Assembly: GCF_026191115.1 (NCBI RefSeq)
Contig: NZ_JAPHOT010000001.1
Location: 2,961,001 to 3,025,000, forward strand
Length of the DNA: 64,000 nucleotides
Direction: 5' to 3'
Origin: Legionella sp. PATHC035
GTDB lineage: Bacteria; Pseudomonadota; Gammaproteobacteria; Legionellales; Legionellaceae
In this document: one piece after another, positions 26,494 to 35,090 of the stretch
Layout: each line of letters starts with the position of its first letter
Numbering within the stretch: position 1 is the stretch's first letter
Program-made: the position numbers and the translations under genes
The notes under the pieces: model-generated
What the model was told of the DNA's origin: nothing
Database searches by the model: none
What the model saw: the letters and a program-made list of their open reading frames with translations, nothing else

Positions 26494-27357
26494 ATGGACA
26501 GCCCAAAATATAAAGTGACTCAAAAAATGCCTTTTTTAGGTTTTGGTTTGGGATTACGACCTGATTATTATGAAGAAATATTAACGCAAAAACCTAATCT
26601 GGATTGGTTTGAGATTCTTACCGAAAATTATATGGTTCCGGGCGGAAAACCGCTGTACTATCTGGACCAAATACGAGCTCACTATCCTATGGTGATGCAT
26701 GGCGTGTCACTTTCATTAGGTAGTACGGACCCTCTGGATGGAGAATATTTAAAACAACTGAAGGAGTTAGCGGCGCGGGTCGAACCGAAATGGATTTCTG
26801 ATCATTTATGCTGGACTGGAGTTAACGGCATTAATGCTCATGATTTATTGCCTATTCCCTATACGCGTGAAGCAGTAAGCCACGTTGTTTCACGAATTCA
26901 GCAGGTACAGGATTTTTTAGGACGTCCTCTGTTAATCGAAAACGTTTCCAGCTATCTTACTTACCAACAATCTGAAATGTCCGAATGGGAATTTATTCAA
27001 GAAATTGTCAGGCAAGCGGATTGTTACATTTTGCTCGATGTCAATAATATTTATGTCAGCTCTATAAATCATCAATTTAATGCTATGGATTATATTTTAG
27101 CTATGCCTCCCGAACGTGTAGCTCAGATCCATTTAGCGGGTCACTCGAATCATGGAGATTACATTATTGATACCCATGATGCTCCAGTCATTAAACCCGT
27201 TTGGGATCTTTATGCAGCCACATTGCAACATCTTGGCCCCATATCAACGATGATTGAACGAGATGATAATATGCCTCCTCTTGCTGAGTTGCTTGCGGAA
27301 ATCAATCATGCACGCCGAATTGCAGAATCCATTTTGGTTGAAGAGGTGCTTGTATGA
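26494..27357 (+). CDS. bufB: DUF692/MNIO bufferin maturase BufB
   Basis: This 287-residue multinuclear non-heme iron oxidase has a TIM-barrel fold. Candidate metal ligands are visible in the order typical of DUF692: MHGVSLSLGS (H69), ISDHLCW (D103/H104), AHDLLPIPYT (H116), LLIENVSSY (E149), LLDVNNIYVS (D182/N184), HLAGHS (H213, H217), DTHDAP (D226, H228) and MIERDDN (E255). Known: MNIO enzymes convert Cys of the partner peptide into five-membered heterocycles. The substrate here should be the BufA2 peptide encoded 72 nt upstream. Its 3' end overlaps bufC by 4 nt (ATGA), implying translational coupling and a complex. Confidence 0.93.
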   Translation: MDSPKYKVTQKMPFLGFGLGLRPDYYEEILTQKPNLDWFEILTENYMVPGGKPLYYLDQIRAHYPMVMHGVSLSLGSTDPLDGEYLKQLKELAARVEPKWISDHLCWTGVNGINAHDLLPIPYTREAVSHVVSRIQQVQDFLGRPLLIENVSSYLTYQQSEMSEWEFIQEIVRQADCYILLDVNNIYVSSINHQFNAMDYILAMPPERVAQIHLAGHSNHGDYIIDTHDAPVIKPVWDLYAATLQHLGPISTMIERDDNMPPLAELLAEINHARRIAESILVEEVLV

Positions 27358-28136
27358 CCCAGCTTATGCAGCTACAAGATCAATTTCAAAAATTTTTATT
27401 AACAGAACACATTGAAATCCATAATTCTATTGTGCAAACTGAACTGGTTTCCGTGGATACTCGCCTAGGTATTTATCGTGATGCTTATAAACTTAGGCTA
27501 ATTGAAAGCTTGAGTACCAATTTTCCCACCTTATATTCTTATTTAGGAACTGAGGAGTTTAATAAGTTATCAACGTATTATATCAATGCTCATCCTTCTT
27601 GTTATCGCTCCATTCGTTGGTATGGCGACCTATTATCTGAGTTCATTAAGCACAATTACCCACAATATCCCTATTTGGCCGAATTAGCTGATTTTGAGTG
27701 GAGAATGAGCCTGGCCTTTGATTCTGCTGATGCACCAGTAGTTCGGATCGAGGATATGGCTGCTGTTCCACCTGAAGCTTGGGCAAATTTACAATTTGTT
27801 CTTCATCCATCCCTGCAACGAATCAATTACTTTTGGAATACAATTCCTCTTTGGCAAGCTTTATCTCATGATCACGAGTTACCTGAGTTGCAACAAAATT
27901 CAGCCCCAACTCCCTGGGTTTTATGGCGTGCACCGGAATATATGCTTCGATTTTACAGTATGTCTGAAGAAGAGGCTTGGCTTTTGGATGGCATATTACA
28001 AGGATTATCCTTTGGTGCTCTTTGCGAGGGGCTTTGTCAATGGGTTAATCCCGAGGAGGTAGGGATGAAAGCTGCTTCTTATCTCAAGGGGTGGATTCAA
28101 CAGGGGATGTTGTCGCAATTATTGATTGCCAATTAG
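27354..28136 (+). CDS. bufC: DUF2063 partner protein BufC
   Basis: This 260-residue partner of the MNIO enzyme belongs to the HvfC/BufC family. The N-terminal ~95 residues hold the DUF2063 domain, with the signature helix RLGIYRDAYKLRLIESLSTN, LGTEEFNKLSTYYINAHPS and LSEFIKHNYPQYPYLAELAD. The C-terminal part (FEWRMSLAFDSADAP onward) is the second helical domain ending in LKGWIQQGMLSQL. Known: BufC binds BufB and probably presents the precursor peptide. It starts within bufB by a 4-nt overlap. No DoxX-like bufD follows; a dispersed repeat and convergent dedA come next. Confidence 0.92.
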   Translation: MTQLMQLQDQFQKFLLTEHIEIHNSIVQTELVSVDTRLGIYRDAYKLRLIESLSTNFPTLYSYLGTEEFNKLSTYYINAHPSCYRSIRWYGDLLSEFIKHNYPQYPYLAELADFEWRMSLAFDSADAPVVRIEDMAAVPPEAWANLQFVLHPSLQRINYFWNTIPLWQALSHDHELPELQQNSAPTPWVLWRAPEYMLRFYSMSEEEAWLLDGILQGLSFGALCEGLCQWVNPEEVGMKAASYLKGWIQQGMLSQLLIAN

Positions 28137-28161
28137 GACCTATCCCCATTTCTACTGTCTT

Positions 28162-28380
28162 GGCCAAACTGTCCCGATATTCTGTGTTCCGATGCTCACA
28201 TACTGGTGTATGCTGCGCGTCGGTGCTCTAAAATCGGGCCATTAAGGCTCAAGCTAGCGAAATGGGAATAGGTCCTGTCATTTTGGCCAAATGGCCCTGA
28301 ATTTCTGTGCTCTGATGCGCACATACTGATGTATGCAGCATTTCGGTGCTCTAAAATCGGGCCATTTAGGCTCAAGCTAG
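28162..28380. repeat. Two tandem copies of a ~96-nt dispersed element
   Basis: 28162-28257 and 28285-28380 are imperfect copies starting GGCCAAA and ending GGCTCAAGCTAG. The core contains CACATACTG.TGTATGC.GC and TCGGTGCTCTAAAATCGGGCC. The second copy supplies the last bases and stop codon of the convergent dedA gene. Short relics of related sequence (TGTCCCGATATTCT) appear near 45768. Confidence 0.75.
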
Positions 28381-29015
28381 GCTCGTTTGCGACCCAACAA
28401 AGTAACAATGGGCGGTAAAATAGAAATGAATATGATGCCATAAATGACTACGGAAAAATTTTCTTTAACTATGGGGATTGAACCCAGGAAATAACCCAAA
28501 CTTAACAGACTAGCAATCCAAATTAAGGCGCTAATCAAATTGTAGAGTGAAAAATGAACCACTCGCATCGTTCCTATACCCGCAACAAAGGGAGCAAAAG
28601 TGCGTATGATGGGAAGAAAACGTGCAAAAACTATCGTTTTTCCCCCATGCTTCTCATAAAAAGCATGAGTTTCCTGCAAATGCTTTTTATTGAGTAACCA
28701 GGATTTATCAGTAGAAAAAATACGTGGGCCCAGTAGGCGTCCCACCAGGAAATTGATTTGGTTTCCTAAGACTGAAGCGACAAAAAGCAGTAGGAATAGA
28801 AGGGAAATATTTAAAGGATTTCCAGGTTGGGCTGCAATACTTCCGGCAGCAAAAAGTAAAGAGTCTCCCGGTAGAAAAGGTGTCACAATAAGTCCAGTTT
28901 CACAGAAGATCACCGCGAATAGAATAAAATAGGTCCAAAATCCATAAGTTGAAACAATGGCATTTAAATAAACATCAACGTGAATTATATAATCAAAAAA
29001 ATTGTTTAAATGCAT
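28377..29015 (-). CDS. DedA family membrane protein
   Basis: The start is taken at ATG 29015 (212 residues, HLNNFFDYIIHVDVYL...); an upstream TTG/ATG at 29045 is possible. The DedA core is complete: FCETGLIVTPFLPGDSLLFA, GNQINFLVGRLLGP, FYEKHGGKTIVFARFLPIIR and TFAPFVAGIGTM, with the conserved Glu, Arg and Pro residues of the SNARE-associated/DedA family. Five to six membrane segments are expected. Members flip undecaprenyl phosphate or phospholipids and support envelope integrity. The C-terminus (LGRKRA) ends inside a dispersed repeat copy, so the tail may have been altered by that insertion. Confidence 0.92.
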   Translation of the reverse strand: MHLNNFFDYIIHVDVYLNAIVSTYGFWTYFILFAVIFCETGLIVTPFLPGDSLLFAAGSIAAQPGNPLNISLLFLLLFVASVLGNQINFLVGRLLGPRIFSTDKSWLLNKKHLQETHAFYEKHGGKTIVFARFLPIIRTFAPFVAGIGTMRVVHFSLYNLISALIWIASLLSLGYFLGSIPIVKENFSVVIYGIIFISILPPIVTLLGRKRA

Positions 29016-29210
29016 TTTATACTTGAAGTTAAAGTTAAATAGCAAATATTCTTACATACTTATTTCTTAAATAATATAAATTTTATATTATTTAGGATGT
29101 ATTCAGTTTTCCTTTCTATAACATAGACCAGTTATAAGAATTGTGTCGATTAAAATGAATTTATGCCAAGGAAAATGGAAAAAATATAAAAATAATAAGA
29201 AAACCTATCT

Positions 29211-29639
29211 ATGAATACTTTATTCCATCTTGCATTCCCGATTCATGATCTTGCATCGGCAAAAGATTTTTATCATCATAAATTGGGTTTTTCCCTAGGG
29301 CGTGAATCAGAGCATGCTTTAATTTTGAAATTTGGCAATAATCAAATCGTTGCACATAAAATTGATACTCTTCCCCCAGCGCAAGAAGGTATTTACCCGA
29401 GACATTTCGGCCTCATTTTTCTTGAACAACACGAATTTGATGCCTTCTGGGAAAAAATTAAAAAGGCACAAATACCTTTTGAAATTCCTCTAAAAATTAG
29501 ATTTAAAGGAACGCGTATTGAACATCAATCTTTTTTCCTGAAAGATCCAAGCAATAATCTCCTGGAATTTAAATACTATTCTTTTGACTCTGCAATTTTC
29601 GGTGAACACGATTTTAAAACAATTGGTGAATCGTCTTAG
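29211..29639 (+). CDS. VOC family (glyoxalase-like) protein
   Basis: The protein has 142 residues with the vicinal-oxygen-chelate fold: FHLAFPIHDLASAKDFYHHK (first metal-ligand His and helix), LGFSLGRES, HFGLIFLEQHEFDAFW (second His), and FFLKDPSNNLLEFKYY (metal-ligand Glu). It resembles the dioxygenase-like branch rather than glyoxalase I by length. No substrate can be assigned. It is divergent from dedA and has no operon partner. The start is the first ATG. Confidence 0.88.
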   Translation: MNTLFHLAFPIHDLASAKDFYHHKLGFSLGRESEHALILKFGNNQIVAHKIDTLPPAQEGIYPRHFGLIFLEQHEFDAFWEKIKKAQIPFEIPLKIRFKGTRIEHQSFFLKDPSNNLLEFKYYSFDSAIFGEHDFKTIGESS

Positions 29640-29790
29640 GAATAAAAGTAAAAAATTTCCTCCCCCGTTCGCGCTAGAAGGGCAGTTTACCCTGTTCATT
29701 AGCGCAATCAAATTGCCTGATGCGATCGATGTGAGCTCCACTGGTTCCTCCCATATCCCGAGTTTAACGAGTGCGTTGTGCCGCAGCCAG

Positions 29791-29819
29791 CAGATCCCCG
29801 CTATGCTCGCGATGACGGG
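29791..29819. repeat. Dispersed element 'gagcatagcgaggga' (family C)
   Basis: CAGATCCCCGCTATGCTCGCGATGACGGG resembles the elements at 45628-45690 and 57311-57336, all variants of 'atgctcg-gatga' or its complement next to 'gaggga'. It lies in the 201-nt spacer after the VOC gene; nothing else was identified there. Confidence 0.55.
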
Positions 29820-29840
29820 AATAGGAGGAATGAAGATTTA

Positions 29841-30455
29841 TTACTCAGTAGCAATATAAGAAATTGGCTGTACCTGTGGCGACCGGGCAAAATCTGCCGG
29901 CGCAATGAAGCCTTCTTGATTATAATCTATAGTAATACCAACCGATTTATAACAAATGGCTACATATTCTGAACAAATAAATGCATGAGGCGAGGTAACC
30001 TCGGGGCTCGTGTTGTCAAATCCGAATGCATCCATTCCTATACGAGCAGCGATTTTAAGAATTTCCTCTGTATTATAAGGGTAACCAAGTAGATCAACGG
30101 CTTGCTTTGATAAATTGGGAAGCGCGTCAGTCGGAAAATCCTGATAACGTGCCACCATTAACCTTCCAGGATATCCCTTCCCACTTCCGTTATAGTTACG
30201 CACATAACTGCTTAAAGGAACAGTGCGTACGCCAATGGTTTCAACACTTTCCATGACCATGATGCGATCAATCGCTTCTAGACGTACAATAAATGCGATA
30301 TGGCTCCAAACACTGTTCGTTGCTCCTTTAATCATCGAAGACATTAAAGAATTACCGGATGCAAATAAAAGGTTGCCCGTTTTTAAAGTATCTCTTATTT
30401 GATCATAACTACTCGTGTTGACATTAGGAAAATCTTCTCGAGGAAAACTATCCAT
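29841..30455 (-). CDS. YiiX-like permuted papain-fold peptidase/amidase
   Basis: The protein has 204 residues and no signal peptide. The permuted NlpC/P60 order of the YiiX/poxvirus-G6R family is seen: the His comes first (VWSHIAFIVR, H52), an acidic residue next (VMESV, E69) and the Cys last (FICSEYVAICY, C161). The early motif LKTGNLLFASGNSLMSSMIK matches the beginning of this fold. Family members are cysteine hydrolases proposed to cleave amide or acyl bonds in peptides or lipids. Absence of a leader suggests a cytoplasmic or type IV-secreted protein, not a wall hydrolase. This assignment is from motif order only. Confidence 0.75.
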   Translation of the reverse strand: MDSFPREDFPNVNTSSYDQIRDTLKTGNLLFASGNSLMSSMIKGATNSVWSHIAFIVRLEAIDRIMVMESVETIGVRTVPLSSYVRNYNGSGKGYPGRLMVARYQDFPTDALPNLSKQAVDLLGYPYNTEEILKIAARIGMDAFGFDNTSPEVTSPHAFICSEYVAICYKSVGITIDYNQEGFIAPADFARSPQVQPISYIATE

Positions 30456-30625
30456 AGTTACTCCAGAAATATAAAATGACCTTTAATATAGCTTTTGTTG
30501 ATGCATTTTAAAAGCAATAGACCCTCGTATTTCGATTACTTAGGTATCTAGGCTTACGTTGAAGAATACTTCTTCTAATCTTACAATGCATTGTTATCAG
30601 TTTGGATTTTTAGCCAAGGATTGTT

Positions 30626-32734
30626 GTGCGTTTCTTATTCCCGATCGGTTTGTTCTTAAGCGCCATTCTCTTATTTAGCATTCAACCTATGGTTGCAAAA
30701 ACCTTGTTGCCTTTTTATGGAGGAACGCCAGCAGTTTGGATTTTATGTATGCTATTTTTTCAAGTGATCCTATTGTTTGCTTATTTATATGCTGCATTGC
30801 TTAGCTTTTTGAATAACTCTTTTTCATGGCGGTTGATACACAGTGTACTTGTTATTTTGAGTTTTTTAGTTTTTCCTCTTTTATTTAAGCCTGTGAGTTT
30901 TAATGATTATCCAGAGTGGAGTATTTTATTTGCTTTGTTAACCCAATTAGGATTGCCCCTAGTTGTTATTGGGGCTTCAGCACCTTTATTACAGTTTGCA
31001 TACAGCCAGACTAAAGAAAAAGGGGCGGCGGATCCCTATTTTTTATATTCTGCTTCGAATCTGGGAAGTCTTTTATCTTTATTGCTTTATCCTTGGGTAG
31101 TTGAGCGTTTTATTGGGCTCAAAAATCAGTACTACTTATGGAGTATACTCTATGTACTCTATGTGGTTTTGTTGTTTATTGTTCTCTATGTTCCTCAATA
31201 TCAACCGTTGGAAGAACAAAATAAACGAGTCCAAGAGTGGCATTGGCAAAAAATAGGCTATTGGATTTTTTTCAGTTTTGTTCCCTGTAGCTTAATGCTT
31301 GGAGTGACTCTATATATTACTACGGATATCGCAGCAACGCCTTTATTTTGGGTATTGCCTTTGGCATTGTATCTGCTTACTTTTGTACTGATATTTACGA
31401 AAAAACCGTTAATTTCATTCTCATGGATAGCACAAAACAGTATTTTTTTTCTTATTTTTCCAATCATTGGCTTTATTTTAACTGCAACTCAAATAAAGGT
31501 TTGGCAAAGTATTGTCTTTCATTTGTTAAATTTTTTTATTCTAGCCTTACTCTGCCATGGCCAATTGTTTTTAAGTAGGCCAAAACCACAATCACTCACT
31601 TTATTTTATTTTTGTTTGGCTCTTGGTGGCGTATTAGCCGGTGTATTTAATGGAGTTATAGCCCCCCATTGGTTTAATCAGGTGTACGAATATCCTTTAG
31701 CAATCTTGCTCAGTTTATTTGCTTTACCTCAACGGACAAAAAAAAGCGGTTGGTGGCTTCCTCTGGTGGTACTGGCTCTTTTGCTATTTCATTACCTCAT
31801 CCTTGATCTTCATTGGCCAGGAGGTTTTACCTCATTTCAAATGTGTGCTCTTCTGGCATTAATTCTGATCATTGTTTGGCAAAAAAATAGAACCAGTTTA
31901 ATCCTGTCTTTATTGATTTTATTTGGGTTTATTTTTTCACCCTTATTACAGGACGAGACTATTTTAATACAAGAACGTGATTTTTATGGGGTAAAAAAAG
32001 TAATAGATAAACAAGGAACACATGCTTTAATCAATCAGTCCACAGTGCATGGATTACAGGTGATGGACGAGAAAAAACCTAATGGAAGTAGTTCTTATTA
32101 TGGAGCGCTTCGACCCGTAGTTGATGCCATGCAACAACAAAAGCGTTCTTTGTCAGTAACCGTCATTGGCTTAGGCATTGGGACGATGACTTGTCAATTT
32201 AGAAGGGAGGATCACATTAAAGTAATCGAAATTGATAATCAGGTCATCCAATTGGCAAACAATCCTTTTCTATTCACTTACTTACGAGATTGTCCTGCGC
32301 AGGTGACTATTATAAAAAATGATGGACGATTAGCGGTAGAACAATTGCCCGATCATTCCCAGAACTTGTTAATAGTCGATGCCTTTAATTCTGATGCAAT
32401 ACCAGTACATTTATTAACTTTTGAAGCATTTACTTTATACAAACAAAAAATTACCAAAGATGGTGGGATATTAATTAATTTAAGTAATCGGCATTTGCAA
32501 TTATTGCCTGTGATTAATGCTGCGGGCAGGTCTTTAGAGCTGATGGTATTTTATATACATAACAAAGGAATTCCGGCATTAGCTCAGTTTGATTCGGAGT
32601 GGGCCTTTTTGACCTTTAATGAAGCTCTTGCTTTTCAATTGATGAAAGGGACTAACTGGCGGTTTGATGCAAGTAACGAACAGTTCTTATGGACCGATGA
32701 TTATTCTAATCTGATTCCGTTATTAAAGTGGTAA
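30626..32734 (+). CDS. Membrane-embedded spermidine-synthase-like protein
   Basis: The protein has 702 residues from a GTG start, with AAGGA 5 nt upstream. Roughly residues 1-430 are strongly hydrophobic with about 10-12 membrane helices (FLFPIGLFLSAILLFSIQPM, ... ). The remaining part is a SAM-type Rossmann domain: VIGLGIGTM (about 515-519), VIEIDNQVI, IKNDGRLAVEQL and LLIVDAFNSDAIPVHLLT. The order matches the fused membrane/spermine-synthase family (COG4262-like). The D-x-D-type aminopropyltransferase residues are only partly recognisable (DAFNSD), so polyamine synthesis is unproven. It is convergent with parE across a palindromic repeat pair. Confidence 0.85.
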   Translation: MRFLFPIGLFLSAILLFSIQPMVAKTLLPFYGGTPAVWILCMLFFQVILLFAYLYAALLSFLNNSFSWRLIHSVLVILSFLVFPLLFKPVSFNDYPEWSILFALLTQLGLPLVVIGASAPLLQFAYSQTKEKGAADPYFLYSASNLGSLLSLLLYPWVVERFIGLKNQYYLWSILYVLYVVLLFIVLYVPQYQPLEEQNKRVQEWHWQKIGYWIFFSFVPCSLMLGVTLYITTDIAATPLFWVLPLALYLLTFVLIFTKKPLISFSWIAQNSIFFLIFPIIGFILTATQIKVWQSIVFHLLNFFILALLCHGQLFLSRPKPQSLTLFYFCLALGGVLAGVFNGVIAPHWFNQVYEYPLAILLSLFALPQRTKKSGWWLPLVVLALLLFHYLILDLHWPGGFTSFQMCALLALILIIVWQKNRTSLILSLLILFGFIFSPLLQDETILIQERDFYGVKKVIDKQGTHALINQSTVHGLQVMDEKKPNGSSSYYGALRPVVDAMQQQKRSLSVTVIGLGIGTMTCQFRREDHIKVIEIDNQVIQLANNPFLFTYLRDCPAQVTIIKNDGRLAVEQLPDHSQNLLIVDAFNSDAIPVHLLTFEAFTLYKQKITKDGGILINLSNRHLQLLPVINAAGRSLELMVFYIHNKGIPALAQFDSEWAFLTFNEALAFQLMKGTNWRFDASNEQFLWTDDYSNLIPLLKW

Positions 32735-32750
32735 TATTAGTTTTAGATGT

Positions 32751-32824
32751 AGGTTGGGCCTTGGCCCAACATCGTTTTAGACGAAATGAAGGATGGAGTT
32801 TTTCTTGGGCCAAGGGCCCAACCT
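32751..32824. terminator. Two GC palindromes forming an inverted repeat between convergent genes
   Basis: 32751-32770 contains TTGGGCC-TT-GGCCCAA and 32805-32824 contains TTGGGCC-AAG-GGCCCAA. Each is a hairpin, and the two arms are also inverted relative to each other. It lies exactly between the stops of the spermidine-synthase-like gene and parE, so it probably ends transcription in both directions. Confidence 0.6.
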
Positions 32825-32858
32825 CCATTAAGTGAATCAATGGACAAAAATTAATGAG

Positions 32859-34742
32859 TTACACTTCAGCTAAGTTGCCTTTGCTTTCTAACCAGACTTT
32901 TCTATCACTGGCGCGTTTTTTATTTAACATCATATCCATAATTGCTTCAGCCCCTTGTTCATCATCCAAAGTTAACTGAACCAACCGTCTGGTATTCGGA
33001 TCCATCGTTGTTTCACGTAATTGAATGGGATTCATTTCACCCAAACCTTTAAATCGTTGAACATTGGTTTTTGCTCGAGATGTTTGAGCCAAGTGGTTGA
33101 GGATACGATTTTTCTCCTCATCATCGAGTGCGTAATAAACTTCTTTGCCTGCATCAATTCGATAAAGAGGCGGCATGGCAACAAATACATGGCCTGCCTG
33201 GACTAGTGGTTTAAAATGCCGTAAAAATAAGGCACAGATTAGCGTAGCAATGTGTGCGCCATCTGAATCTGCATCGGCGAGAATACATAATTTACCATAA
33301 CGCAAGCCGCTCAGATCGGATGAACCAGGGTCAACCCCAATAGCTACTGAGATATCATGAATTTCCTGCGACGCTAAAACTTGAGATGAATCCACCTCCC
33401 AAGAGTTAAGAATTTTTCCACGGAGGGGCAAAATCGCTTGGAAATCTTTGTTACGTGCTTGTTTTGCAGAACCTCCTGCTGAGTCTCCTTCGACTAAAAA
33501 TAATTCAGCTTGACTGAGATCAGTGAGCAAACAATCAGCCAATTTGCCGGGGAGGGCAGGGCCTTGACTGACCCGTTTGCGTGCTACTTGTTTGGCTTGT
33601 CTCAACCGTTTTTGCGCTCGATCGATTGCTAAAGAGGCAATGGCCTCACCTTGATTGCGATGTTGGTTGAGCCAAAGTGCAAAAGCATCTTTAACCACAT
33701 TACTGACAAATGCGGAAATTTGACGGGAACTCAAACGTTCTTTAGTTTGGCCTGCAAATTGCGGCTCTTTCATTTTCACGGATAGGACGTATTGGCAAGG
33801 TTCCCACAAATCATCTGCAGTCAGTTTTATGCCTCGGGGTAGTAAATTTCTCAGTTCACAAAACTCTGCCATCGCATCAAACAAGCCAGAGCGTAAGCCA
33901 TTAACATGGGTACCGCCTTGAATCGTGGGGATTAAATTGACATAACTCTCACTGAAACCAGCGCTTCCCCCATTGGACCAAACCAAGGCCCAGTCAACCG
34001 TTGCTTCGTCACTTTTGAATTCGCCTGTAAAGGGCTCCTCAGGTAAGTAATCTCCATCAGGTAACGATTGATTTAAATAATCAATAAGTCCCTGCTCATA
34101 GCACCAATGCATTTCTTCATTGCTTGTTTTATTGACAAAAGTCATGGACAAGCCAGTGCAGAGCACCGCCTTTGCTCTGAGTACGTGCGTTAAATGTTTG
34201 ACTGAAATACGAGTAGTATCAAAGTACTTAGGATTTGGCCAAAAACGAATAATCGTACCTGTATCTCTTTTTTTAGTAATGCCTGTTTCATTTAATTCGC
34301 ATACTTTGTCGCCATTGGCAAAAGACATTTGGTAAATAATGCCATTACGTTTGATGGTAACATCCAGACGATCAGAAAGTGCGTTGACAACAGAAACACC
34401 CACCCCATGTAAACCACCTGAGAAGCTGTAATTTTTATCTGAAAATTTGCCCCCGGCATGTAATCGAGTCATAATGACTTCCACACCACTTAAGCCTAAT
34501 TGCGGATGTAAATCCACGGGCATTCCACGACCATCATCTTCAACTTCAATAGAACCATCCTCATGAAGGGTAACACGAATATGGCTTGCAAAGCCGGCCA
34601 ATACCTCATCGACACTGTTATCAATTACTTCTTGAGCTAAATGGTTTGGACGCGTTGTATCGGTATACATGCCGGGTCGTCGTTGAACAGGTTCGAGTCC
34701 ACTTAAGACTTCAATTGCTTGGGCAGTATAATTTTCTGACAT
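32859..34742 (-). CDS. parE: DNA topoisomerase IV subunit B
   Basis: The protein has 627 residues from ATG 34742; an ATG at 34784 adds an unconserved 14 residues. The GHKL ATPase domain is intact: EVIDNSVDEVLAGFA, DDGRGMPVDLHP, and SGGLHGVGVSVVNALS. The transducer follows, then the TOPRIM domain with LFLVEGDSAGGSAKQARNKD, PLRGKILNSW and LADADSDGAHI. The C-terminal PLYRID and VQRFKGLGEMNP region completes the subunit. The length matches E. coli ParE (630) rather than GyrB (~800), which has an extra TOPRIM insertion. It decatenates chromosomes with ParC. parC is not in the window. Confidence 0.96.
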   Translation of the reverse strand: MSENYTAQAIEVLSGLEPVQRRPGMYTDTTRPNHLAQEVIDNSVDEVLAGFASHIRVTLHEDGSIEVEDDGRGMPVDLHPQLGLSGVEVIMTRLHAGGKFSDKNYSFSGGLHGVGVSVVNALSDRLDVTIKRNGIIYQMSFANGDKVCELNETGITKKRDTGTIIRFWPNPKYFDTTRISVKHLTHVLRAKAVLCTGLSMTFVNKTSNEEMHWCYEQGLIDYLNQSLPDGDYLPEEPFTGEFKSDEATVDWALVWSNGGSAGFSESYVNLIPTIQGGTHVNGLRSGLFDAMAEFCELRNLLPRGIKLTADDLWEPCQYVLSVKMKEPQFAGQTKERLSSRQISAFVSNVVKDAFALWLNQHRNQGEAIASLAIDRAQKRLRQAKQVARKRVSQGPALPGKLADCLLTDLSQAELFLVEGDSAGGSAKQARNKDFQAILPLRGKILNSWEVDSSQVLASQEIHDISVAIGVDPGSSDLSGLRYGKLCILADADSDGAHIATLICALFLRHFKPLVQAGHVFVAMPPLYRIDAGKEVYYALDDEEKNRILNHLAQTSRAKTNVQRFKGLGEMNPIQLRETTMDPNTRRLVQLTLDDEQGAEAIMDMMLNKKRASDRKVWLESKGNLAEV

Positions 34743-34872
34743 GGGTATTTCTCTAATAAAAGTTATCTTTATTTTACCATACATTATGATACAGTAGGAC
34801 GAAAGACGAATATTCCTTTTCTAAATCTATTATAAAGAGCCTCTATTCTGCAACTGACAAGTAAAGACTCTT

Positions 34873-34996
34873 GGGAAAAAGCCACATTTGGCGCATCTTG
34901 AGAGAAAGTGATTCCCGAAACAGCGCAGCATAGATAACTGTGTGCGCATTTTAAGAAATCATTTTCTCTCAGCCTGACTCAAATTTGACTTTTTCA
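34873..34996. repeat. Long imperfect inverted repeat upstream of the ABC ATPase
   Basis: Arms of about 41 nt (34873-34914 and 34955-34996) share AAAAAG.CA.ATTTG and TGAGAGAAA.TGATT in inverted orientation. The 40-nt centre contains its own small palindrome (GCGCA ... TGTGCGC). The whole could fold as a single long hairpin in the 348-nt divergent spacer between parE and the ABC gene. It may be a MITE-like element or a structured leader. Confidence 0.6.
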
Positions 34997-35090
34997 GAAT
35001 ATTATCAATACCTGGATTGATTAAATCATATCTGGGAATCAGTAGGGATGCTTTCCTGGATTAGGTTTAATCTGGGTTGAAAGAAAAAAT

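Noticed and set aside
28196..28441. 81-codon frame on the minus strand across the tandem repeat
   Set aside because: It contains an internal sequence duplication simply because it reads through both repeat copies, and it overlaps dedA in another frame.
29584..29859. 91-codon plus-strand frame after the VOC gene
   Set aside because: It begins inside the VOC gene in another frame, then runs through a dispersed repeat; no start signal or domain.
34680..34700. GGTTCGAGTCC considered as a tRNA T-loop
   Set aside because: It lies within the parE coding sequence and no matching acceptor, D or anticodon arms are present.
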